The position numbers and the translations under genes are program-made. DNA of 64,000 nucleotides from Devosia sp. FJ2-5-3. GTDB lineage: Bacteria; Pseudomonadota; Alphaproteobacteria; Rhizobiales; Devosiaceae. Of the stretch, positions 45,323 through 54,485 are shown in pieces. The notes under the pieces were generated by a model. It did not search any database. It was not told the DNA's origin and saw only the letters and a program-made list of their open reading frames with translations. The first letter of the stretch is position 1; the number at the start of each line of letters is the position of its first letter. The stretch lies in assembly GCF_029201545.1 (NCBI RefSeq), contig NZ_CP104007.1:3568501-3632500 (forward strand). The letters are read 5' to 3'.

Positions 45323-46078
45323 ATGAGCAAGATTGCCATCATCACCGGGGCCGGTCGGGGCCTTGGCCGCAATGCGGCCATCAACATCGCCCGCAAGGGG
45401 ATCGACGTCATCCTCACCTATCGCAACAGCCGCGCCGAGGCCGAAGCTGTCGTGGCCGAAATCGAGGCGCTGGGCGGGAAGTCCGTTGCGCTCCAGCTCG
45501 ACGTGGCCAAGACGAACCAGTTCGACGGCTTTGTCGCCGCGGTTGGCGAGGCGCTGAACCGAGTCTGGCAGCGGGAGAGCTTCGACTTCCTGCTCAACAA
45601 TGCCGGGCACGGCGATCTGGTGCCGTTTTCGGACATCACCGAAGAGCAGTTCGACGCCATGTTCAATGTGCATGTGAAGGGCGTGTTCTTCCTCACCCAG
45701 AAGCTGCTGCCGCTGCTGGCCGATGGCGGGCGGATCATCAATTATTCTTCGGGGCTTACCCGTATCACCTTCCCCGGCATGTCGGCCTATATCGCGGCCA
45801 AGGGCGCGGTGGAGGCTCTTTCGCTCAGTCTCGCCAAGGAGCTGGGGCCGCGGCGCATCACTGTCAACACGATCGCTCCCGGTGCCATCGAGACGGACTT
45901 TCTGGGTGGCGCGGTGCGCGACATGCCCGAGCTCAACAAGCAATTTGCAGACATGATCGCCTTGGGCCGGGTGGGCAAGCCGGACGATATTGGCCGCATG
46001 CTGGCGAGCTTCCTGTCGGACGACAATGGCTGGATCACCGGCCAGCGCATCGAGGTGTCGAGTGGGCAGGTGATCTGA
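45323..46078 (+). CDS. Short-chain dehydrogenase/reductase
   Basis: 251 residues. Cofactor motif TGAGRGLG at the N-terminus, NNAG (FLLNNAGHGD), catalytic Ser of YSSG, Tyr-xxx-Lys in AYIAAK, and C-terminal TGQRIEVSSGQVI. NAD(P)-dependent oxidoreductase, substrate unknown. AGGAG-like signal (CATGGAGAG) precedes ATG. Confidence 0.92.
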   Translation: MSKIAIITGAGRGLGRNAAINIARKGIDVILTYRNSRAEAEAVVAEIEALGGKSVALQLDVAKTNQFDGFVAAVGEALNRVWQRESFDFLLNNAGHGDLVPFSDITEEQFDAMFNVHVKGVFFLTQKLLPLLADGGRIINYSSGLTRITFPGMSAYIAAKGAVEALSLSLAKELGPRRITVNTIAPGAIETDFLGGAVRDMPELNKQFADMIALGRVGKPDDIGRMLASFLSDDNGWITGQRIEVSSGQVI

Positions 46079-46377
46079 TCTGCGTTTCGCCCGCACACTT
46101 TTGCGGCGGGAGGAAAGCCGATCGCGTCTTTAGGGGGGCCGAGAAGCCTGACCCTCTCCCCGAAGGGGCGAGGGGACGCAGGAGGCGAGAGTTCGGTGGG
46201 TTCGGAGGGATACCCCCACCGGGCCTCCCCCCCTTGATAGGTGGAGAGATTTTTCGCGTTTGAGATTGGCTCGGTGATTGAAACGAAGGCCCCCACCCTC
46301 ATTCCCTCCCCACAAGGGGGACGGAGGCAGATCGCGCTTGGGGCGCGGGTGGGGATCAAATGTCCAGGGGTTGCGGC
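46079..46377. repeat. Intergenic GC palindromes (REP-like)
   Basis: 299 bp without a gene. Holds runs of C-rich and G-rich inverted repeats such as CCCTCTCCCCGAAGGGGCGAGG and CCTCCCCCCCTTGATAGGTGG, relatives of the 19-mer found at 47262 and 50457. Probably dispersed repeats and transcription terminators. Confidence 0.6.
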
Positions 46378-47103
46378 CTAGACGCCGGGGGGTGGGGAGA
46401 TGGTGTCGTCGGCGGCGCGGCCGCCCACTCCCATTCCCATGCCCATCCCCATGCCGCCGCCACCGGCACCACCGCCGCCGCCCTGCCCGCCGCCGCCACC
46501 TTCGCGGCCCGGACCGCCCTGGCCACTGCGACCGCCGCGGCCGCCGGCGCTGGAGGGACGGGTGGGGCCCTGCATGGGAATGTCGAGATCGGCGGGGATG
46601 GGCGTGAGATCGAGGGCCTGGCGGATGAAATTGCGCAGGGAGACAACGAGCTCGTGGGTGTGGACCTGGTTTCCGGCGACGAGTTCCCGGGCGGCCTTTT
46701 CAGCAAGGCGCACATGTTCGTCGGTGCCGAGCAGGATGATATCGGAGAGGGCCGCCTCCACCGCGTCGCGCACCTGGCGGACACGCTCGAATGTTTCGTC
46801 GCTCATGGAGCGGGGCGGAACAGCCTCGCCGCCGGCCTCGGCAGCCGCCTTCTCGGCGGCGCGGATATCGCGCAGATGCCTGGGATCGACGGAAAGGCGG
46901 CCGGTGAAGGAGCCGCCGAGGACTTTATAGGCGGCGATCAGAGTCTTGAGGCGCTCATTGATCTGGCGGTTCATCCGCTGCTGGCGCTGCTGGATGGTGG
47001 TCATCATGACGAGGCGAATGCCGATGCCGATGAGCGCGAACAGCGCGATGCCGATTAAGGAGGTGAGGACGCCCTGCCAGGAGCTGAAATCTAAGCCGCG
47101 CAA
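46378..47103 (-). CDS. Hypothetical membrane protein with Gly/Met-rich C-terminus
   Basis: About 241 residues from a TTG at 47103 with GGAG nine bases upstream; the frame runs on to 47256 but that part lies in repeat DNA. One N-terminal helix (VLTSLIGIALFALIGIGIRLVMM), a helical middle with NRQINERLKTLIAAYKVLGG, FTGRLSVDPRHLRDI and VRQVRDAVEAALSDIILLGTDE, and a tail of GGRGG/GGGG and a GM dipeptide repeat (GMGMGMGMGVGG). No family function recognised. Start uncertain. Confidence 0.65.
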   Translation of the reverse strand: MRGLDFSSWQGVLTSLIGIALFALIGIGIRLVMMTTIQQRQQRMNRQINERLKTLIAAYKVLGGSFTGRLSVDPRHLRDIRAAEKAAAEAGGEAVPPRSMSDETFERVRQVRDAVEAALSDIILLGTDEHVRLAEKAARELVAGNQVHTHELVVSLRNFIRQALDLTPIPADLDIPMQGPTRPSSAGGRGGRSGQGGPGREGGGGGQGGGGGAGGGGMGMGMGMGVGGRAADDTISPPPGV

Positions 47104-47419
47104 TTTTGTTGTCTCCAATGTAGGGAGAGAGTGGCATGGCGGATGGATGGGGGGAAGGCGGGGGCCGGTGATGGACCCCTCACCCTGGCCCTCTCTCGAG
47201 GGGCGAGGGCACGCAGGAGGCGAGGGGTTTTGTGGTTGGGGAGAGTTTACCCCCACCTGGTCTCCCCCTGATAGGGGGAGGGACGAAGGCCCCCACCCTC
47301 AATCCCTCCCCACGAGGGGGAGGGAGGCCGATCGAGTTTGGGGCGCTGGTGGTGGTGAGCCCCGAGAAGCTCCTCCCCCTTCTTAGGGGGAGGTTGGGTG
47401 GGGTAAGCGGGCGTAAAAC
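47104..47419. repeat. REP-like palindrome cluster
   Basis: 316 bp without a confident gene. Contains the 19-mer CTCCCCCTGATAGGGGGAG at 47262-47280 plus variants at about 47308-47330 (CTCCCCACGAGGGGGAGG) and 47371-47393. The exact 19-mer recurs twice at 50457 and 50522. Confidence 0.7.
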
Positions 47420-49453
47420 TCAGCGCGTGGTGGTCGTGTCGGGTTTGAGCAGGGCTGCCGTCGAGACGAGGCGGAGGAATTCGGCGCGGTAGCCGCCTTC
47501 GTCGTCTCCGCGGCCGGCGCGGGCGAGGGCCTCGATTTCGGCCCAAGACATGGCGGAGCCGTAGGCGCTGGATTTCAACTTTTGGCCGAAGGCGGCGATT
47601 GCGGCGGCGAATTGGGCGTCGGGGCCAGCGGCGGCGATGTCATCATAGACCACATCGGCGGTGACGGGCTGTTCGATGAGCTGGCTGACCGTTTCGCCGG
47701 GGAGCTTGTAGCGCATCTTGAGGAAGGCGAGTTCCTCCCCTGCCCCGCTTGTGGCGGCGTTTTCGCCATAGCGGAGGGGATCGATCTGTTCGCCGCCCGA
47801 GCCGACGGGGGTGATTTCGTAGAACGCAGTGACGGTGTGACCAGCGCCGATATCGCCCGCATCCACCGCGTCATTGTTGAAATCCTCGCGGTTGAGGGCG
47901 CGGGTTTCGTAGCCGATGAGGCGGTATTCGGCGATCATTGCGGGGTTGAACTCAACCTGGATTTTGACGTCCTGGGCGATGGTGTGGAGCGTGCCGCCGA
48001 TTTCCTCGACCAGCACTTTCTTGGCTTCAGCGAAGCTCGAGATGTAGCTGGCATTGCCATTACCGTTCTGGGCCAGGGCCTGCATGGTCGCATCATCGAG
48101 ATTGCCGCGGCCAAAGCCGAGGATGGAGAGGCTGGTGCCGGTCTGGCGCTTGGCGGCGATGAAGTCTTCAAGGGCTTCGGGGTGGTCGATGCCGACATTG
48201 AAATCGCCATCAGTGGCGAGGATGACGCGGTTGGTGCCGTCCACCTTTGCCTCTTCGGCGAGGCGATAGGCCAGTTCGATGCCTTCGGCCCCGGCTGTGC
48301 TGCCACCAGCGGAGAGGCCGTCGAGGGCGGCGAGGATTTTGGCCTTGTTGTCGGCGGAGGTCGGCTCGAGCACGATACCGGCCGAGCCGGCATAGGCGAC
48401 GATCGAGACCGTGTCATTGGCCGAGAGTTTTTCGAGCAGAAGCGCAAAGGCGCGCTTTAAAAGCGGGAGCTTGTCGGGTGCATCCATCGAGCCGGAGGTG
48501 TCGATGAGGAAGACGAGGTTCGACCTCGTGTCGGCGCCGGCGGGTGGCTCAAAACCCTTGATGCCGATCTGGAGCAGCTGGGTCTTGTCGTTCCACGGGG
48601 TTGGGAAGACTTTTAGCGTCGGCTGGAACGGCACATCGGCGCTGGGCGCCGGCGCGTAGTCATAAGGGAAATAATTGAGCAGTTCCTCAATGCGGATGGC
48701 GTCGGGTTCGGGCAGATAGCCGTCTTCGAGGAGCCGCCGTGCATAGGAATAGCTGGCCGTATCGACATCGATGGAGAAGGTCGAGACCGGCTCATCGGCA
48801 ACGGCCTTCAGGCGCTGCTCATCAAAGCTGGTGAAGCTGTCGCCGCTGGGTTCGACCGAAGGGGCATAGCCGAAATTGTCGACGGAATTGCGCATCAGCA
48901 TCTGGTCAGCGGCCGGGCTGGGGACCGCTGCCGTTTGCACCGCGATGGACGGGGAGACCGGCGAAGGCGCGCGCAGCATGGGGGCTTCGGCCAGCTGTTC
49001 CTGTGGCGCGGGCATGACGGCATCGGCCATCATTTCTTCGGCCTCCTGCGCCGGCTGGGGCGGGGCGGGCTGGGTTTCGACGAGCACAGGGGCGGCTGGC
49101 TCGGCGGTTTCGGAGATCAATGCGGGCGCGGGATCTTGCGCCGCGCCACCCAATGGGGTCAGCGCGGTGGAATTGTAATATTGCAGGCCGAGCGGCAGCA
49201 GGAGCAGGGCGATTGCGGCGGTGCCGAGGGGAATGCGGGCGTCCATGATCGAAAATCCCTTGAAGGATGTGATGACGGACATGAGACGGCGGCCCGGGAA
49301 AAATCCTTGGGGCGTGGCCGAGGTTTTTTTGGACTGGGCCTCGTCATAGGCGGCGCGGGCGGCGGCAAGCGCAGCAGTGCGGGCATCCGGACGGGCCGGG
49401 GGCGGCGTGGTTGATTTCAGGGCGTCGAAGGGATCGTGGTCGTGGTGGCTCAT
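47420..49453 (-). CDS. VWA-domain membrane protein (YfbK-like), cognate of the ECF sigma factor
   Basis: 677 residues. Cytoplasmic N-terminal segment of about 65 residues, one helix (IPLGTAAIALLLLPLGLQYY), a Pro/Ala-rich linker, a YfbK-type N-terminal region (DEQRLKAVADEPVSTFSIDVDTASYSYARRLL, shortened core STFSIDVDTASYSY), a VWA domain with MIDAS DTSGSM and TDGDFNVG, and a C-terminal DUF3520-like part. Overlaps the sigma factor gene by 4 bp. The short cytoplasmic segment could act as an anti-sigma domain while the periplasmic VWA senses an envelope signal; that is inference from topology and linkage. Confidence 0.85.
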   Translation of the reverse strand: MSHHDHDPFDALKSTTPPPARPDARTAALAAARAAYDEAQSKKTSATPQGFFPGRRLMSVITSFKGFSIMDARIPLGTAAIALLLLPLGLQYYNSTALTPLGGAAQDPAPALISETAEPAAPVLVETQPAPPQPAQEAEEMMADAVMPAPQEQLAEAPMLRAPSPVSPSIAVQTAAVPSPAADQMLMRNSVDNFGYAPSVEPSGDSFTSFDEQRLKAVADEPVSTFSIDVDTASYSYARRLLEDGYLPEPDAIRIEELLNYFPYDYAPAPSADVPFQPTLKVFPTPWNDKTQLLQIGIKGFEPPAGADTRSNLVFLIDTSGSMDAPDKLPLLKRAFALLLEKLSANDTVSIVAYAGSAGIVLEPTSADNKAKILAALDGLSAGGSTAGAEGIELAYRLAEEAKVDGTNRVILATDGDFNVGIDHPEALEDFIAAKRQTGTSLSILGFGRGNLDDATMQALAQNGNGNASYISSFAEAKKVLVEEIGGTLHTIAQDVKIQVEFNPAMIAEYRLIGYETRALNREDFNNDAVDAGDIGAGHTVTAFYEITPVGSGGEQIDPLRYGENAATSGAGEELAFLKMRYKLPGETVSQLIEQPVTADVVYDDIAAAGPDAQFAAAIAAFGQKLKSSAYGSAMSWAEIEALARAGRGDDEGGYRAEFLRLVSTAALLKPDTTTTR

Positions 49454-50019
49454 AGCAGCCCCCTCAATGTCTTGCGGGCTTCATGAACGTGGAAGGAGAT
49501 TGTGGCCTCCTTGATGCCCATGATGTCGGCGGCTTCGGCGTGGCTCAGTTCCTCGGCATAGACGAGGAGCACGGCGTCGCGCTGTTTTTCGGGAAGGGTA
49601 CGCACCGCAGCCCAGAGCTGGGTGCTGGTTGCGGCGGCCTCCTGGTCGGGTTCGGCTTCGGTGGGCGAAATCTCGGCGTAGCTTCGGGCATGTCTGCCGC
49701 GGCGCTGTCCGGCGCGTTGCCAATCGCGAACGGCATTGAGCGTGATGCGATAAACCCAGGAGGAAAAAGCGCTGCGGCCATCGAAGCCGGCAATGGCGCC
49801 GCCGAGCTTGATGCAGACGTCCTGGGCGATGTCTTCGGCATCATCGCGATTGCCGCACCAGCGCCAGGCGGTGCGATAAATCAGGTCGTAGTGGGTGCCC
49901 ACCAGTTCGGAAAAGGCATCGGGGTCGCCGTTTTGCGCACGGCGCACCAGCGCCTCGGCGAGCGCCGTGGCGGGATCGCGTGGTGGTGCGGCAGTCAGTC
50001 CCATCATGGCAGCATGCAC
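49450..50019 (-). CDS. ECF-type RNA polymerase sigma factor
   Basis: 189 residues from a GTG at 50019 with GAGG six bases upstream. Region 2 (DAFSELVGTHYDLIYRTAWRWC, DAEDIAQDVCIKL, FSSWVYRITLNAVRDWQR) and region 4 (LPEKQRDAVLLVYAEELSHAEAADIM, shortened core AVLLVYAEELSHAEAA, then TISFHVHEARKTLRGLL). Co-transcribed with the VWA membrane protein through ATGA overlap, the standard layout of a sigma factor and its membrane regulator. Confidence 0.92.
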   Translation of the reverse strand: MHAAMMGLTAAPPRDPATALAEALVRRAQNGDPDAFSELVGTHYDLIYRTAWRWCGNRDDAEDIAQDVCIKLGGAIAGFDGRSAFSSWVYRITLNAVRDWQRAGQRRGRHARSYAEISPTEAEPDQEAAATSTQLWAAVRTLPEKQRDAVLLVYAEELSHAEAADIMGIKEATISFHVHEARKTLRGLL

Positions 50020-50157
50020 ATCAGGCCTCGTAAGCGCTATCTAGAGGCTAAGACGCCGGCGCATTGAAGCTCCTTTGGGCCGGTGGTGAGATATTTTTGT
50101 GTGCGCGCAGCCGGCGGCCTATAAGAGGGCACGTCGACGGAGCGAAAGGCCCCCCAA

Positions 50158-50346
50158 ATGACCGACAAGCCTGAGAGCCCCTTCAAATTGAACCGCACGC
50201 GGATTTTCATCCTGGCGATGGGCGCGCTCGTGCTCCTGATCAGCATCTCGATGTTTTCGGGCGGGCTGGGGACGTATAATGCGCTCAAGGAAGCGGCAAA
50301 TGCGGCCAAGACCCCGACCGCCGAGCAGGTGGAGGGGGCGCAGTAG
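50158..50346 (+). CDS. Small single-pass membrane protein
   Basis: 62 residues: MTDKPESPFKLNRTR, a helix IFILAMGALVLLISISMF, then a short polar tail KEAANAAKTP. AAGG lies nine bases upstream. Divergent from the sigma factor gene. Small but has a clear N-in helix and codon pattern; function unknown. Confidence 0.55.
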   Translation: MTDKPESPFKLNRTRIFILAMGALVLLISISMFSGGLGTYNALKEAANAAKTPTAEQVEGAQ

Positions 50347-50686
50347 GGTTGCGGGTCCATGCGCGCTATTAACAGAGGTCCCCGCTTTCGCGGGGATGAC
50401 CTTGGGGACCCTATCGCTCTTGTCCATTCGGGGATGCGCCCTTACCCCCTCCTAGCCTCCCCCTGATAGGGGGAGGGATCGGGCGGTGGCTCGCAAGCGC
50501 TGCGGCAAACTCGATGCGTTCCTCCCCCTGATAGGGGGAGGAATCTGCCGGTGGCTTGCTAGCGGTTTCGCCCCCACGGGGTGGCCCTCGGGTCGAGCCC
50601 GAGGGAAGCTGGTGCGTTATTGAGGCACGGGGGTTAACTCCCCCCACCCCAACCCTCCCGCGAGGGGGAGGGAGTTGGATCGTGGT
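50347..50686. repeat. REP-like palindromes between small membrane protein and mnmA
   Basis: 340 bp without a gene. Two exact copies of CTCCCCCTGATAGGGGGAG (50457-50475, 50522-50540), a variant at about 50653-50675, and a separate hairpin CCCCGCTTTCGCGGGG at about 50380-50395. The latter is a second repeat type. Confidence 0.72.
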
Positions 50687-51838
50687 TCAGGCGACGAGGG
50701 CCTGGGGCACGGCTTCGGCGATGAAACCGCCGCCCAGGACTTCGGAGGTCTGGCTGTCGTCGGCGTAGAAGACGCAGGCCTGGCCGGGGGAGATGCCGTA
50801 TTCGCCCGAGACGAGGGTGACGTAGACTTCGCCATCCTGCATCTGGATGACCGCCGGCTGGGGGCCGCGGGTGGAGCGGACTTTGACTTCCACGGGGGCG
50901 CCGTTGCCGGCGGTGGCTTCGGCGATGGGAAGGCTGCCCAGCCAGTTGACGTCGCGGAGGCGCACAGTGTGGGTCTTCAATGCCTCGCGCGGGCCGACGA
51001 TGACGCGGCCGGTGCGGTGATCGAGTTTGACGACATAGAGCGGTTCGCCGGCGGCGACGCCCAGACCCTTGCGCTGGCCGATCGTGTAATTGACGATGCC
51101 CTCATGGGTGCCGAGGACGCGCCCGTCGAGATGGACGATTTCGCCGGTGGCCATGGCCTCGGGGTGCATCTTGCGGATGATGTCGGCATATTTGCCCTGC
51201 GGCACGAAGCAGATGTCCTGGCTGTCGTGCTTTTCGGCGATCTCGAGACCCATGTCGCGGGCGAGCTCGCGCACTTCGGCCTTGCCCATGCCGCCCAGGG
51301 GGAAGCGCAGGAAATCGAGCTGGTCCTGAGTGGTGGCGAAGAGGAAATAGGTCTGGTCCCTCTCGCTATCGACCGGACGGAAGAGCTGGCGGCGGCCATC
51401 TTCGCCGAGGCGCGACTGGACATAGTGGCCCGTGGCCAGGACGTCCGCGCCGAGGTCGCGGGCAACCGTCATCAGGTCGACGAATTTTACCGACTGGTTG
51501 CAGGCGATGCAGGGGACCGGGGTCTCGCCCTGCTGATAGGCATTGGCGAAGGGCTCGATGACCGAGGCCTTGAAGCGCTCTTCATAGTCGAGCACGTAGT
51601 GGGGAATGCCCAGCTTGGCGGCGACGCGGCGGGCATCATGGATGTCCTGGCCAGCGCAGCAGGCACCCTTGCGATGGGTGGCCTCACCATGATCGTAAAG
51701 CTGGAGGGTGATGCCCACGACCTCATAACCCTGGCGGGCAAGCAGGCCGGCAACGACGGAAGAGTCAACGCCCCCGGACATGGCGACAACAACGCGCGTG
51801 TCCTCGGGACGCTTGGCGATATCAAGCGAATTCATCAT
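50687..51838 (-). CDS. mnmA: tRNA-specific 2-thiouridylase MnmA
   Basis: 383 residues; AGAGGA five bases before the first of two ATGs. PP-loop SGGVDSS, Cys of [18 protein letters not shown] and catalytic Cys pair region ([23 protein letters not shown]). Adds sulphur to U34 of tRNA Glu, Gln and Lys with ATP. Usual family length. Single gene; no neighbour partner. Confidence 0.96.
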   Translation of the reverse strand: MMNSLDIAKRPEDTRVVVAMSGGVDSSVVAGLLARQGYEVVGITLQLYDHGEATHRKGACCAGQDIHDARRVAAKLGIPHYVLDYEERFKASVIEPFANAYQQGETPVPCIACNQSVKFVDLMTVARDLGADVLATGHYVQSRLGEDGRRQLFRPVDSERDQTYFLFATTQDQLDFLRFPLGGMGKAEVRELARDMGLEIAEKHDSQDICFVPQGKYADIIRKMHPEAMATGEIVHLDGRVLGTHEGIVNYTIGQRKGLGVAAGEPLYVVKLDHRTGRVIVGPREALKTHTVRLRDVNWLGSLPIAEATAGNGAPVEVKVRSTRGPQPAVIQMQDGEVYVTLVSGEYGISPGQACVFYADDSQTSEVLGGGFIAEAVPQALVA

Positions 51839-52038
51839 GTTTGTCCTCTATCCGGTTGGGTTCAAGGGCCAGCGGATTGATGGGGAGTGCTCATACGCGT
51901 TTTGGTGGGATGCTGCAACGGCGGACCCGGCAGGATTTGCCGGTCGGGGCGCGCAAATTGCCTGTGCTGCGAGGGTGGGCAGAAAAGCCCACTCCGGCAA
52001 GTCTCTGATGTTGCAATGAAATCTCGGACTTCTTGAGA

Positions 52039-52056
52039 TTGGCAAGGCGCTTGCAT
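52039..52056 (+). promoter_or_regulatory. Sigma-54 promoter of fliK-flgD
   Basis: TTGGCAAGGCGCTTGCAT: GG at 52041-52042, exactly ten bases, GC at 52053-52054, matching TGGCA-N6-TTGC. Predicted start of transcription at about 52066. FlbD, the sigma-54 activator of flagellar genes, is encoded 7 kb downstream. The position rules out the TTG at 52070 as start codon. Confidence 0.78.
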
Positions 52057-52096
52057 TGCAGCAGGGGAATTGGACTATCGCGAGAGGCGCTCGGCT

Positions 52097-53500
52097 TTGG
52101 CATCACATCTCAAACTCCTCCCCGCATTCGGTGCCGCCCCCGCAAAGTCCGCTCCACCCGCGGCAAACAAGGCGAGCGCCCGCGACGACCTCTTTGCCAG
52201 GATGGTCGAGCCCAAGACCCCGGGTCCCAAGGCGGCCGAGACTGCGCCGGCACCGAAGGCCGGCGCGGACCAGGGCGCACCCGAAGCGGCCCGCAGCGAC
52301 AGGCAGACCGAAATGGCGGGCGAAACGCCCGCAGCAGATGATGTCGCCGCGGCAGCACCAATCGAGGTCGAGAAAGAGGATGCGTCCGGAGCGGAAGTCC
52401 CGCTCTCCGAGGCGCTGCTCGAAGCTCTTGCCGCCGTGGTATCGATGGTCGAAAAGCCGGCCGAGGGCAGCCCCCTTGGGGATATCGAGGATGCGCTCGG
52501 GCAATTGGCCGATGCCCTGGGTATCGACATGTCCAGCCTTATCCAGCAGATCCAGAAACTGGCCGAAGCGGCCGGGCTTGCGGGGGGCGCGGAAGGCGGC
52601 ACCGATGGCGACCTGCTCGCCAAGCTGACGGATTTCCTTGCCAAGACGCTCGGCACGGAGATCGAAAATCTCGATCCCGAAATCCAGGCCAATCTGACCC
52701 GCCTCGTCGATGCGGCCAAGACATTCGCCCAGCCGCTGCCGAGCGAGCCTGACTTGGCCGAACCGATGCTGAAAGTGTCCGAGCCGGTCTTGACCGGCAA
52801 GGCGGAAGCGAGCCCAGACGCGGCCGACGGCAAGGGCAAGGACGCCGTTTCCGAGAAAGATCCGATCAAGGCCGCAGGGCCCCAAGCTGCCCTTCGCCCA
52901 GAGCGGCCGGCCGGCACCGAAGAGGGCCGCCCTGCCCCCAATCCGGCGGCAAACGGCGCCGACGGGGTCGAGCTCAACCTGGTCCAGCAGGGCCAGACCG
53001 ATGTGGCCAGATTGCCGACCGAGAGTTCGGCCGCAGCGCCGCGCGTGGTGCAGGCCGGCTACCAGACCAGCCAGCAGCAGATCAATCTGCCCCAGATCGC
53101 CTTTGAAATGGCGCGGCAGGTGGATGGCGGCAATACGCGCTTCCAGATCCGCCTCGATCCGCCCGAGCTGGGCCGGATCGACGTCAAGCTCGACATCGAC
53201 AGCAATGGCCAGGTCAATGCGCGGCTGACGGTCGAAAAGGCGGAAACGCTTGACCTGATGCAACGCGACCAGCGGGCGCTGGAACGGGCGCTGCAGCAGG
53301 CCGGGCTCGACGCCAACAAGACCAATCTCGAATTCTCGCTCAAGCAGAACCCGTTTGCCGGCGACCACAACGAGCGCGACGACCGCGGCGGTGGCCTCGC
53401 CGAGTCCGGCGAAACCGCTACCGACGAGACCGACGCGGCTCCCGCCGTCACCCTTTATCGCGGCGCGCTGCAAGCCAGCGGCCTCAATATCATCGCATAA
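52097..53500 (+). CDS. fliK: Flagellar hook-length control protein FliK
   Basis: 467 residues from the TTG at 52097 (GAGAGG nine bases upstream). The frame opens at 52070, but that codon lies only about 4 nt after the predicted sigma-54 transcription start. Low-complexity Ala/Glu/Pro N-terminal two thirds act as the molecular ruler; the C-terminal Flg_hook domain is at about 340-430 (TRFQIRLDPPELGRIDVKLD, then VNARLTVEKAETLDLMQRD). Halts hook growth by switching export specificity. Transcribed with flgD 13 bp downstream. Confidence 0.85.
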   Translation: MASHLKLLPAFGAAPAKSAPPAANKASARDDLFARMVEPKTPGPKAAETAPAPKAGADQGAPEAARSDRQTEMAGETPAADDVAAAAPIEVEKEDASGAEVPLSEALLEALAAVVSMVEKPAEGSPLGDIEDALGQLADALGIDMSSLIQQIQKLAEAAGLAGGAEGGTDGDLLAKLTDFLAKTLGTEIENLDPEIQANLTRLVDAAKTFAQPLPSEPDLAEPMLKVSEPVLTGKAEASPDAADGKGKDAVSEKDPIKAAGPQAALRPERPAGTEEGRPAPNPAANGADGVELNLVQQGQTDVARLPTESSAAAPRVVQAGYQTSQQQINLPQIAFEMARQVDGGNTRFQIRLDPPELGRIDVKLDIDSNGQVNARLTVEKAETLDLMQRDQRALERALQQAGLDANKTNLEFSLKQNPFAGDHNERDDRGGGLAESGETATDETDAAPAVTLYRGALQASGLNIIA

Positions 53501-53512
53501 GGAAGAACAATC

Positions 53513-54214
53513 ATGGTTGATGGCGTTTCCGGCACGACCGGCGCGGGCAGTGGAGCCCTTTCAGGTTCGCGCACCACGATTGCCCAGAATTTCGACACGT
53601 TCCTGCAGATCCTGACGACGCAGCTGAAGAACCAGAACCCGCTCGACCCGCTGGATACAAACCAGTTCACCGCCCAGCTGGTGCAGTTCACCGGCGTCGA
53701 GCAGCAGCTCAAGACCAATGAGTTCCTCGAGAGCCTGCTCTCGAGCACGCAGAACTCGCAGCGCTCGGACGCGGTGTCCTATATCGGCAAGCAGGTGACG
53801 GTCTCCGGATCGACCACCCAGCTCAAGGGCAGCCATGCCCTGTGGGCCTACAATGCCGAGGCCAATGTGGCCAACGCCAACATCACCATCAAGAACGCCA
53901 TGGGCGACGTGGTCTACACCCAGACCGGATCGCTGGGGATCGGCGAAGGCACGTTTGCCTGGGACGGTATCGGCTCGGATGGCACGCCGCATCCGGACGG
54001 GATGTATACGATCAAGATCGAGGGTACCAATCTGTCGGGCAAGACCGTCAAGGTGTCCACCTCCTCGGTGGGGACCGTCACCGCCGTCGACTTCTCGGGT
54101 CGCGAGCCAATGGTTACCGTGGGCGCCAGCAAGGTGCCGCTGAGCGACATCTCGGAAGTCCGTGGCACCGAGGCTGCCAAGCCGGCCAAGGACGAGGAAG
54201 CCGACGCGGCTTAA
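53513..54214 (+). CDS. flgD: Flagellar hook assembly scaffold FlgD
   Basis: 233 residues, AAGGAAG before ATG. N-terminal FlgD motif: FDTFLQILTTQLKNQNPLDP then FTAQLVQFTGVEQQ. C-terminal Ig-like region TFAWDGIGSDGTPHPDGMYTI. Caps the growing hook. Ends the operon before a strong terminator. Confidence 0.95.
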   Translation: MVDGVSGTTGAGSGALSGSRTTIAQNFDTFLQILTTQLKNQNPLDPLDTNQFTAQLVQFTGVEQQLKTNEFLESLLSSTQNSQRSDAVSYIGKQVTVSGSTTQLKGSHALWAYNAEANVANANITIKNAMGDVVYTQTGSLGIGEGTFAWDGIGSDGTPHPDGMYTIKIEGTNLSGKTVKVSTSSVGTVTAVDFSGREPMVTVGASKVPLSDISEVRGTEAAKPAKDEEADAA

Positions 54215-54223
54215 AAACCATCC

Positions 54224-54267
54224 GGCCCGGACTGCCGCCCCTCGTGGTGCGGTCCGGGCCTCTTTTT
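54224..54267 (+). terminator. Intrinsic terminator after flgD
   Basis: Stem GGCCCGGAC / GTCCGGGCC enclosing 19 nt, then TCTTTTT. Ends the fliK-flgD transcript. Confidence 0.88.
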
Positions 54268-54397
54268 CGGGAGGCGAGAGGCCATTAGCGGCATCAGCTC
54301 TCCCCAGCCCGCGCTGCGGGCCGGCGCAGGCGAAAACAGCGACCAGCCCCAGAACGGGGCCGTATCCCGGTCAATTGACTGATATTTCATAGCATTC

Positions 54398-54435
54398 TTA
54401 ACCTGTTGTAAGTTTCCCCTTAGGGGTCTCTTAAG
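54398..54435 (+). promoter_or_regulatory. Two CtrA-like boxes upstream of sciP
   Basis: TTAA-CCTGTTG-TAAG at 54398-54412 and TTAG-GGGTCTC-TTAAG at 54420-54435, each close to TTAA-N7-TTAAC with one or two mismatches. They lie 51-88 nt before the sciP ATG. In Caulobacter sciP is activated by CtrA, whose activity SciP then represses. Confidence 0.55.
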
Positions 54436-54485
54436 GCCAATACCCTATTCTCCTCACCATATGGTCAGGTTGAGTAGAGAGTAAA

